Notes: a model not told the origin generated them from the sequence alone. Counted from the stretch's first letter, positions 24,760 to 33,790 are shown. The stretch is 64,000 nucleotides of DNA from Kordia periserrulae (GCF_003054265.1 NZ_QBKT01000014.1:18458-82457); one strand, 5' to 3'. Made by a program: numbers and translations.

Positions 24760-26214
24760 ATGAAAAAAATAGTTGTAATCGCAGTTGTTGTAACCATCTT
24801 GTTGGGTTGTGGAGAGCAACAAAAATCTAATAAAATACAAGAACCGAAAGGAACCGAAAATGTCGCCTATAAATGGGGAGCCATGGCACTCACCGCTACG
24901 GCAAACGACACGGAACGCTTTAAACCAAGACCAACCATTACTTCTCGCTATTTGGGATTAATCTTTGTGGCAGTTTTTGATGCTTGGTCGCGATACGATG
25001 ACAACGCAATTCCTGTATATTTAAAAAATGTTGAGAGAAGACCGCAAAACGAGCAGTCGCTAAAAAATAAAGAAATCGCGATTAGTTATGCGGCATTTCG
25101 TGCCATGAATGAATACTATTACACTGATAAAACACTTTTTGAAGATTTTATGCGCCAGTTAGGACTCGATCCTAGTAATGAAAGTTTAGATCCTACGACT
25201 CCAGAAGGTATTGGTAATTTGGCGGCTAAAGCTGTCATTGAAGCGCGAAAAGGTGATGGAGCCAATCAATACGGAGAAGAAAAAAATTCTAATGGAACGC
25301 CGTATTTTAATTATGTAGGGTACGAACCTATCAATTCTGCGGATGCGAACGTGGATGCCAATCGTTGGCAACCCAAATATTTCTCAGATGGCAAAGGAGG
25401 AAAATTTGCGCCTGGCTGTTTAACGCCTTTTTGGGATAACGTACAACCAATCGCTCTGAAATCTGCAGATCAATTCAGACCTGGTCCACCACCATTGATA
25501 GGCTCCAAACAATTGGAAGAAGAAGTACAAGAAGTCATTGAACTACAAGCCAATTTAACCGATTATGAAAAAGCATTGGTCGAATTTATGAGAGATGGAC
25601 CACAATCTGTACAACAAGCGGGACACTGGCTAAAATTTGCACAAGATGTGTCACGAAGAGATCAACATACGTTGGATGAAGATGTGAAAATGTATTTTTA
25701 CAATCAAGTTGTAGCCATGGATGCCTTTATTGCTTCTTGGGATGCTAAAATGCATTATGACTATGCCAGACCGTACGCATTGGTGCACGAATATTACAAA
25801 AATCAAAAAATAAAAGCTTGGGGCGGTGAAGGAAAAGGCATCATTGAGTTGGATGGGACGCAATGGAGACCGTATTCGCCAGACACCTTTTTATGTCCGC
25901 CATTTCCAAGTTATGTTTCTGGGCATAGTACCATTAGTGGTGGATGTGCAGAAGCCTTAAAACTATGGACAGGAAGTGACGAATTTGGTTCTTCTGCCGA
26001 ACTAGTTGCCGGCGCCATGACGGAACCTCATAACTTAGGAGATACCATCACCTTACAATTTCCAACATTTACAGAAACCGCCGAAATGGCAGGAATTTCA
26101 AGAGTATTAGGAGGCTATCATATTCAAGCCGATAATGTGGCGGGACTCGAATTAGGAAGAAATGTAGCCAAAGAAGCTTGGAAATTTTACAAAGAGCATG
26201 TGGGAGAAAAGTAA
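24760..26214 (+). CDS. Vanadium-dependent haloperoxidase / PAP2-type lipoprotein
   Basis: This 484-residue protein has lipobox VTILLGCGE (Cys17). All three vanadate-pocket motifs of vanadium haloperoxidases are present: KMHYDYARP (Lys330-x6-Arg337-Pro), PSYVSGHS (Ser/Gly/His389) and SRVLGGYH (Arg448-x5-His454, the axial ligand). The same pocket serves acid phosphatases of this superfamily, so haloperoxidase against phosphatase cannot be settled by eye. The 480-residue length and KxxxxxxRP spacing favour the haloperoxidase-like branch. It probably faces the periplasm. The gene is monocistronic; a short relic similar to a DUF5777 gene end lies just downstream. Confidence 0.82.
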   Translation: MKKIVVIAVVVTILLGCGEQQKSNKIQEPKGTENVAYKWGAMALTATANDTERFKPRPTITSRYLGLIFVAVFDAWSRYDDNAIPVYLKNVERRPQNEQSLKNKEIAISYAAFRAMNEYYYTDKTLFEDFMRQLGLDPSNESLDPTTPEGIGNLAAKAVIEARKGDGANQYGEEKNSNGTPYFNYVGYEPINSADANVDANRWQPKYFSDGKGGKFAPGCLTPFWDNVQPIALKSADQFRPGPPPLIGSKQLEEEVQEVIELQANLTDYEKALVEFMRDGPQSVQQAGHWLKFAQDVSRRDQHTLDEDVKMYFYNQVVAMDAFIASWDAKMHYDYARPYALVHEYYKNQKIKAWGGEGKGIIELDGTQWRPYSPDTFLCPPFPSYVSGHSTISGGCAEALKLWTGSDEFGSSAELVAGAMTEPHNLGDTITLQFPTFTETAEMAGISRVLGGYHIQADNVAGLELGRNVAKEAWKFYKEHVGEK

Positions 26215-26235
26215 ATTGTAAAATAATAATGTGCA

Positions 26236-26272
26236 AGCTATCTTCTGCGAAAAACGGATTGTGAATCATTTA
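26236..26272 (-). pseudogene. Tiny relic of a DUF5777-type gene 3' region
   Basis: Thirty-three bases here match the minus-strand DUF5777 gene at 31689-31721 at 28 of 33 positions. Both translate to a NPFF-ED motif (NPFFAEDS here, NPFFVEDT there). Nothing else of the gene remains. Chance similarity is possible. Confidence 0.3.
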
Positions 26273-26315
26273 TGAAATACAGTAGATTAACGTAAAACCC
26301 ACAAAATAAATTTGT

Positions 26316-26323
26316 AAATTTGA
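26316..26323 (+). promoter_or_regulatory. Probable -7 promoter element of the toxin-antitoxin pair
   Basis: TAAATTTG fits TAnnTTTG and lies 14 bp before the antitoxin ATG. No clear -33 element. Confidence 0.4.
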
Positions 26324-26336
26324 AAAAATCACTGTT

Positions 26337-26570
26337 ATGGATTTACAAACAAGAAAACTGAATTTAATAGCATATCTTGCTCAATTACAAGATGAAAAGT
26401 TCATTGAAAAAATAGAAAAGTTTATTTTAAGAAAACAACAAAATGAACCTGAATATAAGCCATTTACTGTTGAAGAGTTGATTCAAAGAATTGAAAAATC
26501 TGAGAGTGATTTCAAAAATGGAAAATTCAAAACTCAAGAGGAATTAGAACAATCGTTCAGGGAATGGTAG
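26337..26570 (+). CDS. Antitoxin of a RelE/ParE-type toxin-antitoxin pair
   Basis: This 77-residue, highly charged helical protein starts MDLQTRKLNLIAYLAQLQDE and has the usual Bacteroidota antitoxin pattern (EYKPFTVEELIQRIEKSESD, then a C-terminal EELEQSFREW that would wrap the toxin). It lies 4 bp upstream of the toxin gene. Such antitoxins neutralise the toxin and, as a complex, usually repress their own promoter. Confidence 0.8.
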   Translation: MDLQTRKLNLIAYLAQLQDEKFIEKIEKFILRKQQNEPEYKPFTVEELIQRIEKSESDFKNGKFKTQEELEQSFREW

Positions 26571-26574
26571 TACT

Positions 26575-26895
26575 ATGAAAATAATTTGGACTGATTTCGC
26601 TATCAAAAATCTTAAAGATATATTTGATTATTACTCAAATAAGGTCTCAAAAAAAATAGCTCTAAAAATAAGATCACAAATACTTAATTCAACTTATCAA
26701 CTTTTAAATAATCCTGAATCTGGTCAATTAGAATCAAATCTAGTAAAATTAAAACAAAACCACAGATACCTAGTTAGCGGAAATTACAAGATAATATATC
26801 GTGTAAGCCACAATCAAATCATCATAAATGACGTTTTCGATACTAGACAAAATCCTAGTAAAATGAACAAAGAGAGCCGTGATGAAAATAATTGA
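26575..26895 (+). CDS. RelE/ParE family toxin
   Basis: This 106-residue protein has the family pattern: IWTDFAIKNLKDIFDYYS at the N-terminus, a central QLLNNPESGQLE loop, and the C-terminal strands RYLVSGNYKIIYRV and IIINDVFDTRQNP. The Arg-Tyr/Tyr-Lys-Ile-Ile-Tyr core is the conserved beta-sheet of RelE/ParE toxins. Whether it cuts mRNA (RelE) or poisons gyrase (ParE) cannot be told from the sequence; the DTRQNP end is common among ParE-like members. Coupled to the antitoxin. Confidence 0.85.
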   Translation: MKIIWTDFAIKNLKDIFDYYSNKVSKKIALKIRSQILNSTYQLLNNPESGQLESNLVKLKQNHRYLVSGNYKIIYRVSHNQIIINDVFDTRQNPSKMNKESRDENN

Positions 26896-27073
26896 CTTAC
26901 TCTTTGGCTACAGCTATAAATAGTACATAGAAATCATCTTGACTTTTCCTATTTCCTAAAAAAAAACAGTTCTCCAATTTTCCAACAACTTTCATACTTC
27001 CCTTTCGTAATTCCAAATATTTACTATTTTAGACAATTAAGGGACGAACTATAACTTTTGGACTACTACTTAC

Positions 27074-29305
27074 ATGGAAAACACACCCAAATCTGGTATT
27101 CAGGGATTGATTGAAAATTGGCAAAGTGATTTAATTGCAGCAGTAAGTGTCGCGCTAATTGCGTTACCGCTTTCATTAGGAATTGCCTTAGCAGCAGGCG
27201 CACCAGCAATGTCTGGTATCTTTTCAGCCATTGTGGGTGGAGTGGTAACTACATTGTACCGCGGTGGACATATATCCATCAACGGACCCGCCAAAGGAGT
27301 AATTGGAGTCATCCTTTTGGGAATTGCCATCATGGACGATGGTTCAGGACAAGCGTTTAATTATGTATTGGCGGCTGTTGTGGTGTCTGGTGTGCTTCAA
27401 ATGCTATTGGGTATCTTAAAATTAGGGCGACTGGCAGATATTTTCCATTCTTCCGTAATTCACGGTATTTTGGCAGCAATTGGCATCATCATATTTGCAA
27501 AACAAATTCATGTAGCTATGGGCACGCACTCTGAGAGTCCAAGCATTATACAAAACTTGGTTGATGCCGTCGTATACCTACCACAAGCCAATCCGTTTGT
27601 AGTCATAATTGCCTTGACAGGATTGCTTTTATTATTATTTCAGTCTAAAATTAGCAATCGCTTTTTTCATTTATTACCTGCGCCCATGTGGGTGATTGCG
27701 CTTTCCATTCCCTTTGTGTATGCGTTTAATTTCTTTGATGAACAAACACTGTCATTCTTTGGAAAAGCCTATGAAGTAGGTCCAAATTTATTATTGGACA
27801 TTCCAGATACGATAACGGATTCCATCATTCATCCCAACTTTGGCAAAATACATACAATTGAATTCTGGACGACCGTATTTTCTATGTTAATCATTACAAG
27901 TATTGAATCCCTAGCCATTGCAAAAGCAGTAGACAAGATTGATCCGTACGGACGAAAAACAGATTTGAATAAAGATTTAACAGGAATCGGATTGAGTACT
28001 GCAGTGGCGGGTTGTATTGGAGGTTTGCCAATTATTGCGGTAATTATTCGAAGTACGGTAAATATTCATAATGGCGCTAAAACGAAATGGTCTAACATGT
28101 ATCAAGGACTCTTGTTGTTGCTTTTTATTTTGGTATTGAGTCCAATCATGACGCAAGTGCCACTGTGTGCGTTTGCCATTTTACTGGTATATACAGGGTT
28201 TAAATTAGCATCACCTTCGGTATTTAAACAAATTTACAATCAAGGAACGGAGCAACTCATATTCTTTGTGGGAACCATGATTTTAACCCTATATACCAAT
28301 TTGTTAATTGGATTGCTTGGCGGATTGGTCTTGGCACTCGTAGTTCACATGTTGTTGGCACGACTACCGATTCCAGAATTTTTCAAAATGGTGTACAAAT
28401 CGCGCACAAGATTGATACAACTTCCAGACAATAGTTACGATTTAAAAATTAGAGGAATTGCAAATTTTCTTGGGATTATAAAGGTAGATAAACTAGTCGC
28501 GCAAATTCCTGCTGGTGCCAATGTCAATATCGATTTATCAGAAACCAGACTTGTAGGCATTACCTACATGGACTATTTGGTAGAATACTTAAAAACACAA
28601 AGAGCTACGGGCGCAGAAGTTTTTATCACAGGATTGGACTCGCATGTGTCTTCATCAACGCACAACAGAGCGTTAAAACTTAGTTTGACAAGTGCTACCA
28701 AATTATCGCATCGACAAAAACGCTTGCGAAACTTAGCCACTGAAAAAGGATATCAATACACAAGTCAAGTAGATTGGAATACGACCTATTTAAAGAAATT
28801 TCACTTTTTTGAAATCAGACCCATTGAGCGAAAATACAATTGTTTAAAAGGTTCTTTTGATGAGGTAGATATGTCTTGGGAAATTGCGGATGTCACCTTC
28901 AATGAAGGGCAAGCGTTTACCGCAGAAACCTTTAACACTACCCTAATGATTTTAAAACTCAACACCAAAATACCTGTGTTTACGATGGAAAAAGAAGCGG
29001 TATTGGAAAAATTATTCGACCGCGTCATGGCATTTACAGGCTATAAAGACATTGATTTTGAGATATATCCCGATTTTTCTAAAAAATTCCTCTTAATGGG
29101 GAATAATGAAGCGGAAATTCGCTCCTTTTTTACAGAAGACATCATTCGCTTTTTCGAAAACCATCAAATTTACCATTTAGAAAGCAATGGCGAAGCACTC
29201 ATCATTTTCGACAAAATCAAACTCGCACGAACCGACGAAACCATTGAATTTATTGAATATGGTAAAAAATTAGCGAAACTGTTGGATGCGAAGCTTACAT
29301 CGTAA
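27074..29305 (+). CDS. SulP-family inorganic anion transporter
   Basis: This 743-residue protein has a transmembrane domain over about 1-440 with 12-14 helices and the family's N-terminal signature (IAAVSVALIALPLSLGIALA, then ISINGPAKGVIGVILLGI). A STAS-like cytoplasmic domain follows (about 455-545, with ANVNIDLSETRLVGITYMDY). An extra C-terminal domain of about 150 residues (590-743) is predicted alpha/beta, is not part of ordinary SulP proteins, and is not recognised as a carbonic anhydrase. It transports sulfate, bicarbonate or another anion across the inner membrane; the ion is undetermined. Confidence 0.85.
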   Translation: MENTPKSGIQGLIENWQSDLIAAVSVALIALPLSLGIALAAGAPAMSGIFSAIVGGVVTTLYRGGHISINGPAKGVIGVILLGIAIMDDGSGQAFNYVLAAVVVSGVLQMLLGILKLGRLADIFHSSVIHGILAAIGIIIFAKQIHVAMGTHSESPSIIQNLVDAVVYLPQANPFVVIIALTGLLLLLFQSKISNRFFHLLPAPMWVIALSIPFVYAFNFFDEQTLSFFGKAYEVGPNLLLDIPDTITDSIIHPNFGKIHTIEFWTTVFSMLIITSIESLAIAKAVDKIDPYGRKTDLNKDLTGIGLSTAVAGCIGGLPIIAVIIRSTVNIHNGAKTKWSNMYQGLLLLLFILVLSPIMTQVPLCAFAILLVYTGFKLASPSVFKQIYNQGTEQLIFFVGTMILTLYTNLLIGLLGGLVLALVVHMLLARLPIPEFFKMVYKSRTRLIQLPDNSYDLKIRGIANFLGIIKVDKLVAQIPAGANVNIDLSETRLVGITYMDYLVEYLKTQRATGAEVFITGLDSHVSSSTHNRALKLSLTSATKLSHRQKRLRNLATEKGYQYTSQVDWNTTYLKKFHFFEIRPIERKYNCLKGSFDEVDMSWEIADVTFNEGQAFTAETFNTTLMILKLNTKIPVFTMEKEAVLEKLFDRVMAFTGYKDIDFEIYPDFSKKFLLMGNNEAEIRSFFTEDIIRFFENHQIYHLESNGEALIIFDKIKLARTDETIEFIEYGKKLAKLLDAKLTS

Positions 29306-29384
29306 GTAGCTAATTATCTTTGCTCCTATTTTTACGTGGCTAACTTGTCATCCTGCACTTGCATTGAGCGTAGTCGAAATGTAG

Positions 29385-29552
29385 GTAGGAATTTAATCTT
29401 GTCACTAATTATTTTCCTAAATTACGGGAAACCACATTGCATATGTGTAAGTTTTGTTTTACATTTATAAAAAATAATGTGAGGCTTATATAAAATTAGT
29501 TCCTGTTATTTACCATATTTAGTATAAAAACAGGAATTCCGTATATACATAC
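29385..29552. repeat. RepB copy 3: attC-like junction in front of the two-gene cassette
   Basis: AAC (29430-29432), exactly 120 nt, GTT (29553). Hairpin TTCCTGTTATTT ... AAACAGGAA is conserved with loop changes. The left flank also matches copies 1 and 4. Confidence 0.6.
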
Positions 29553-29606
29553 GTTGTGCAACATACAAAAGAAACATTGTGACTGATATTAACCAACTAA
29601 TATATT

Positions 29607-29993
29607 ATGAGCGAAGAACAAAAGAAAAAACCACTCTTCATCCAAACCCTTGAGTTATTATTTATACTCACTCTACTATTATCCTTCGTTGATTTACCTT
29701 GGATATATCCAGATGAGTTTATTTGGCATCAAAGATTAATACTTCCCGGAATAATTTTTCTTGTGAGAATATTATATGGACTAAATGACATCGGAATTGC
29801 CATTGCCGCATCACTGACATTTCTAAATTCTATCGGAGTAAATGGACTTCCAGCAATAGCACTTTTCTTGTTAGTAATCGTTGGCATTATGAATATTTTT
29901 AGTGCAGACAGTTTATGGGCGAATGCCTTTAAAATAATAGGAGGATTTACAACTGGTAGTTTTGCTCAAAAAGCAGTGCCAAAAAAAAGATAA
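29607..29993 (+). CDS. Small multi-pass membrane hypothetical (cassette 9, first gene)
   Basis: This 128-residue protein has three to four hydrophobic helices (LELLFILTLLLSFVDLPWIY, LILPGIIFLVRILYGL, AIALFLLVIVGIMNIF) and a positively charged C-terminus. It is not recognised. It lies 20 bp upstream of the AzgA-type permease, so it may be an accessory subunit or simply co-transported cargo. The cassette opens with GTTGTGCAAC at 29553. Confidence 0.55.
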   Translation: MSEEQKKKPLFIQTLELLFILTLLLSFVDLPWIYPDEFIWHQRLILPGIIFLVRILYGLNDIGIAIAASLTFLNSIGVNGLPAIALFLLVIVGIMNIFSADSLWANAFKIIGGFTTGSFAQKAVPKKR

Positions 29994-30013
29994 AAAACTA
30001 AACAATTTAAAAA

Positions 30014-31357
30014 ATGAAAAACAAAATTGACAAATACTTTAAAATCAAAGAGAAAGGCTCTACAATTAATACTGAACTATTAGCTGGACTTTCTACGTTT
30101 ATGAGTTTAGCCTATATAGTCGTGGTTAATCCCGCAATATTGTCTGAGGGTGGTATTAATAAGAGTGCTGTATTCTTTGCAACAATAGCAGTATCAGGAA
30201 TTTTTACAATTATTATGGGTCTGAAAGCAAAGTTGCCATTTGCACTTGCACCTGGTCTTGAAATGGATGCATACGTTGCATTTTATATTGTGGCAGTTTT
30301 AGGCTTCTCTTGGCAACAAGGTTTAGCAATTGTTTTCTATTCTACTCTAATATTTTTTATTTTATCGATAGTTGGGTTAAGAGGTAAAATTGTAGACAGT
30401 ATTCCAAATAACATGAAACACACCCTTGCTGCAAGTGTTGGAATGTTTTTAATAATGATTGGTTTTAAGATTTCTAATATGGTAGCATTTGAAGGTGCAA
30501 CACCAATTGGAATAGGAGATTTAACTGGTCAAGGAGCAATTACATTATATATTGGCTTAGCTGTTATAATTTTATTAGAGAAAATTCTAAAATTTAAAGC
30601 ATCGATTTTAATAAGCATTATAGTTATGGCAGTTTATGCTAATTATGTAGGTCTTGCAGATGATATGCAAGGTGCGGAATTGTCAATGGAAATGTTCTCT
30701 GCGATTGGCTCATTTTGGACAGGATTAGATGTCATACTCGACCCTCGTTCTTGGGCACCAATACTTATACTTTTTCTTGTTGATTTCTATGGTAGTGTGG
30801 CGAAAATTATTGGGCTTACAGTAGGCACTAATATTTTTCCAGAAAAAGGGAGTGAAGATAAAAAAATAAAAGGTGGACTTATGGTTGACGGATTTGCAGC
30901 TTTAACAAGTCCTATAGTTGGAACAAGTAGTGTAACGACATTTGTAGAAAGTAGTGTTGGCATCAAAGAAGGTGGTAGAACAGGACTTACTGCTGTAGTA
31001 ATAGGAGTACTATTATTAGCCTGTTTATTATTAACACCATTAATCAAATTCGTACCAGTTGTTGCAACTTCATCTGCTTTGATTTGGGTTGGTTTATGGT
31101 TAATGCCTAAAGGTATGATTAAAATATTTTCAGACAATACAGAAATATGGGATAGATTTAAAACAATTGACAAAGTAATTTTATGTTTAATGCTTTTAGT
31201 TGTAGTTTTATCATTTTCGCTTCAATATGCACTTATAATTGGTTATGGAGGCTATGTAGTAAAACAAATTATAGATAAGGACAAAAAACCAAATGTATAT
31301 TTAATTGCTTCACTTGTGGTTTTGATAATTGGAACTGTTGCTCAATGGTTAACCTGA
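30014..31357 (+). CDS. AzgA-type NCS2 purine permease (cassette 9, second gene)
   Basis: This 447-residue protein has about 12-14 helices. AzgA-family landmarks are the N-terminal FKIKEKGSTINTELLAGLST and FMSLAYIVVVNPAILSEGG, the PFALAPGLEMDAYVAF segment and the GTSSVTTFVESSVGIKEGGR motif. Members import adenine, guanine or hypoxanthine by proton symport at the inner membrane. In most relatives the third motif reads APGMGLNAYFA; here GLEMDAY replaces it, which could alter specificity. The gene is more AT-rich than the neighbouring SulP gene, consistent with acquisition. It is flanked by RepB on the left and RepA on the right. Confidence 0.85.
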   Translation: MKNKIDKYFKIKEKGSTINTELLAGLSTFMSLAYIVVVNPAILSEGGINKSAVFFATIAVSGIFTIIMGLKAKLPFALAPGLEMDAYVAFYIVAVLGFSWQQGLAIVFYSTLIFFILSIVGLRGKIVDSIPNNMKHTLAASVGMFLIMIGFKISNMVAFEGATPIGIGDLTGQGAITLYIGLAVIILLEKILKFKASILISIIVMAVYANYVGLADDMQGAELSMEMFSAIGSFWTGLDVILDPRSWAPILILFLVDFYGSVAKIIGLTVGTNIFPEKGSEDKKIKGGLMVDGFAALTSPIVGTSSVTTFVESSVGIKEGGRTGLTAVVIGVLLLACLLLTPLIKFVPVVATSSALIWVGLWLMPKGMIKIFSDNTEIWDRFKTIDKVILCLMLLVVVLSFSLQYALIIGYGGYVVKQIIDKDKKPNVYLIASLVVLIIGTVAQWLT

Positions 31358-31363
31358 TAATAT

Positions 31364-31590
31364 AACATTAAAGTACGTTACACAACCCAATAATTCCACA
31401 AAAAACAAGGCATTCTTAGTACTTTTAAGAATGCCTTCCTTTTGAGTTTACCTATGGAATCCTAAAATTTGCACCGCTTAAAACTCAGCTATAGTGACCA
31501 AATAGTGACTTCATATTGAAAATAATCAAAGTAAGTGATTTTGCTTCACTTTTTGCCGTTGTTGAAATAAATTTCAAGTACTTTTTATCG
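31364..31590. repeat. RepA copy 4 with compact junction (right end lost)
   Basis: AAC (31364-31366), 10 nt, GTTACACAA (31377), then about 210 bp of RepA including a perfectly paired terminator (GGCATTCTTA / TAAGAATGCC, about 31410-31436). The preceding 9-mer does not complement the cassette 9 opening, so this boundary has decayed. Confidence 0.7.
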
Positions 31591-31599
31591 AAACCACTC

Positions 31600-32469
31600 T
31601 CATAACTGCAAAAAATAAACCGCCCCAAACCCAAAAAAGAAATTCCCATCTTTAAAGTTAAAGTTTCGAGTGGTTTGCGTAATGAAAGTATCTTCTACAA
31701 AAAACGGATTGTTGGTCATTTTGAATTGTAATAACAACTTGCTGACTTCCCAATTGGTGCCCAAAGCAAACGCACCAAAGGTTTCGCGCGATTCCAATTC
31801 GTTGGCAACATAGTAATACTCAGAAACCAGCGATACATGATTGCTGACTTTGTAACGCGCACCAAATCCTACTGCAAAATGGTTGTGGTCGTCTTGTGGA
31901 AATCTGGAAGAGGTTCTGTGAATAAACGTCGGCGCGATTTGCGCAGAGAAATTTCGCGTAAACTTCTTGGCAATCAACACTTGTGAAGCAAATGCAAACT
32001 TATCACCTGAATCTGCGCGTTGTGTAATGCCGTTTAAACGTCGTGTTCGGTAGGTTGCCGTTTGTACTAAGGAAATACTGAGCGGCGTTGTGTTGTTGAC
32101 GGTTTGTCGTAACAATCGGTATTTTAAATAGGTATCCACTACGCCATTCGGCGCCGAAGTTCCAAATCCGATGGTGAGTCTGTCGGAAATTCCGTAATCC
32201 AACCCGAAACGCGCCGACATTTTATCTGCGATAAACGAATTGCCACCGTAATTCGGAATGTTCCAGTAGCGCGACATAAACGAGATTTCCAAGGTATTTT
32301 TTTTGCGTGTTTCTACCGAATGTCCCACAGAAATGCGCGTTCCTTTGAAGGTTAACGACACATAATCGTCCATCAACAGTGATTCCGCATTGAGTTTGTC
32401 CAACAAATCCTGCGCCATCACTCCTGACGACAAACTTACAAATACGATAAACGCTAACAACTTACTTTT
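31600..32469 (-). CDS. DUF5777-type outer-membrane beta-barrel protein
   Basis: From ATG 32469 the protein has about 289 residues; the upstream part of the long frame only reads through the neighbouring gene. It has a signal peptide (MKSKLLAFIVFVSLSSGVMA-Q) and then a series of amphipathic beta strands with aromatic girdles (LEISFMSRYWNIPNYGG, FGLDYGISDRLTIGFGTSAP, FFGFGAVYFLQL with a C-terminal aromatic/Leu end), typical of a small outer-membrane barrel. I recognise the DUF5777 pattern. Its start overlaps the YceI gene's end by 8 bp, so the pair is coupled. Confidence 0.75.
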   Translation of the reverse strand, partial: KSKLLAFIVFVSLSSGVMAQDLLDKLNAESLLMDDYVSLTFKGTRISVGHSVETRKKNTLEISFMSRYWNIPNYGGNSFIADKMSARFGLDYGISDRLTIGFGTSAPNGVVDTYLKYRLLRQTVNNTTPLSISLVQTATYRTRRLNGITQRADSGDKFAFASQVLIAKKFTRNFSAQIAPTFIHRTSSRFPQDDHNHFAVGFGARYKVSNHVSLVSEYYYVANELESRETFGAFALGTNWEVSKLLLQFKMTNNPFFVEDTFITQTTRNFNFKDGNFFFGFGAVYFLQL

Positions 32470-33010
32470 CATACGGCGCATAGGTAAAGTGAAACGTGAC
32501 TTCAATTTTCTTCGAAATATTAGGCGACAGCAACGGCGGCACATTAATATCATAATCGTCAATCAACACATCCAACGCTCCGGTAATGGTATATCCTGCG
32601 TCGGTTTTGGTGATAGTTGCTTTGATATCGATGGTTTTGGTGGTGTTTTTTAGCGTAAAATCGCCTCTAATAATGCGTGTTTGCGTCGCGATTTCTGAAT
32701 CAAAATCGATAATTTTTCCGCTAAAGGTTGCTTTCGGATACAAATCGGATTCAATATAACTTTCGTTGAAATGATCGCGCATGAGCGACTTTTCAAACAC
32801 AAACGCACGCATCAAAATACTCACCGCAATTTCTTGAGAATACGGATTGAACAAACTCAACACCTGATTGTTCTTCGCCTGAATATTTTCTACAGCAGTG
32901 TACGAGAAAAAAGTAACTTGTCCCTGACGCTCAATAAAATCGTTCGTTTGCGCAGAAACGTTACTGTAATACAAAAGACTAAAAAGTACAAAGAGTACAA
33001 CTTTATTCAT
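32462..33010 (-). CDS. YceI-like periplasmic protein
   Basis: From ATG 33010 (MNKVVLFVLFSLLYYSNVSA-Q signal peptide) it has 182 residues. The lipocalin-like YceI barrel is seen in ENIQAKNNQVLSLFNPYSQE, FEKSLMRDHFNESYIESDLY, PKATFSGKIIDFD and GDFTLKNTTKTIDIKATI. YceI proteins bind isoprenoid-type lipids in the periplasm. It is the middle gene of a three-gene minus-strand operon with DUF5777 and an OB-fold protein, a combination suggesting an envelope or redox-stress unit (inference). Confidence 0.85.
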   Translation of the reverse strand: MNKVVLFVLFSLLYYSNVSAQTNDFIERQGQVTFFSYTAVENIQAKNNQVLSLFNPYSQEIAVSILMRAFVFEKSLMRDHFNESYIESDLYPKATFSGKIIDFDSEIATQTRIIRGDFTLKNTTKTIDIKATITKTDAGYTITGALDVLIDDYDINVPPLLSPNISKKIEVTFHFTYAPYEK

Positions 33011-33020
33011 ACAAAACTGC

Positions 33021-33437
33021 TTAAATGATAACACAATGCAACAAAATCACATCTAAGAGAAATCCTTTTAAAATTCCTTTCAATTTGATGTTTTGTCCCG
33101 CGTGAAGCTTTTTCACATCTGCATTTTGATCGGATTGCATTTCGCATAAAATATAGCTCGCATCCGAATCGCCTTTTAAAATTAAACTATATTTCCCGTC
33201 TTGAAAGGTAATATCTTTAATTTTTCCTTCAATCTCAATTGCTTTTTCAATAAAATCTTCCAGCTTTTGCTGTTTGTGTTGAAATTTTGCCAACAATTCA
33301 TTCGTCGTAAATGATTCTTCCGTTTGTACAGTATTGGTATCTGCAATACCGCTGTTGACATATTGATACAAAAAAAACAAACTCAAACATAGTACGCAAC
33401 TTATGACGGATATTTTATAGTATTTTATATTTTTCAT
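33021..33437 (-). CDS. OB-fold protein, tRNA_anti-like, exported
   Basis: This 138-residue protein has an N-terminal membrane helix or signal (SVISCVLCLSLFFLYQYV), a helical linker (LLAKFQHKQQKLEDFIEKAI) and one OB-fold domain (IEIEGKIKDITFQDGKYSLI through LKGILKGFLLDVILLHCVII). This fits the secreted tRNA_anti-like OB family (PF12869) of Bacteroidota, which despite its name is not expected to bind tRNA outside the cytoplasm. It is first in the operon with YceI and DUF5777, with a 10-bp gap to the YceI start. Confidence 0.75.
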   Translation of the reverse strand: MKNIKYYKISVISCVLCLSLFFLYQYVNSGIADTNTVQTEESFTTNELLAKFQHKQQKLEDFIEKAIEIEGKIKDITFQDGKYSLILKGDSDASYILCEMQSDQNADVKKLHAGQNIKLKGILKGFLLDVILLHCVII

Positions 33438-33552
33438 GATATGATGATTCTTTTATCAGTAATTGCATTCATTCAAACAAAAATTTATTTCTTTCAAAGG
33501 AAATTCCATTTTTTTGAGTTGAGTTCTTATAATTGACATAAATCTAGTTTTC

Positions 33553-33790
33553 TATTTTCTTATTCTTTGTTCGCCCAAAGAAAAGAAACAAAAGAAAGGG
33601 CGCTTTTCCAGAGGTGTTTTTAATTTTCTTTTATGGAAAATTAAAACCGAAATAATTTTTTCGAAATCTTACATTCACCATGCTCTATTTTGAGTTTTAA
33701 AGTTGATGAAATATTTCTTTTTCAAATCATGAAAAAATTTGTTGAAAAATTATTCCTACACTGCGGAAAAGAACTCACTCTTCATTTGAT
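33553..33790. repeat. RepC copy 1: dispersed intergenic repeat
   Basis: Shares long blocks with 41356-41545: a TTCTTATTCTTTG-type block, CCCAAAGAAAAGAAAC, AGAAAGGGC-CTTTTCCAGAGG, and near the right end CTACACTGCGGAAAAGA. Inverted TTCTTTG/CAAAGAA arms could form a hairpin. No ORF. It fills most of the 540-bp gap 33438-33975, in which I see nothing else but the downstream gene's promoter area. Confidence 0.75.

Noticed and set aside
29553..30013. Purine riboswitch ahead of the AzgA-type permease.
   Set aside because: The leader contains the RepB junction and a small membrane-protein gene; I could not find a purine-aptamer core.
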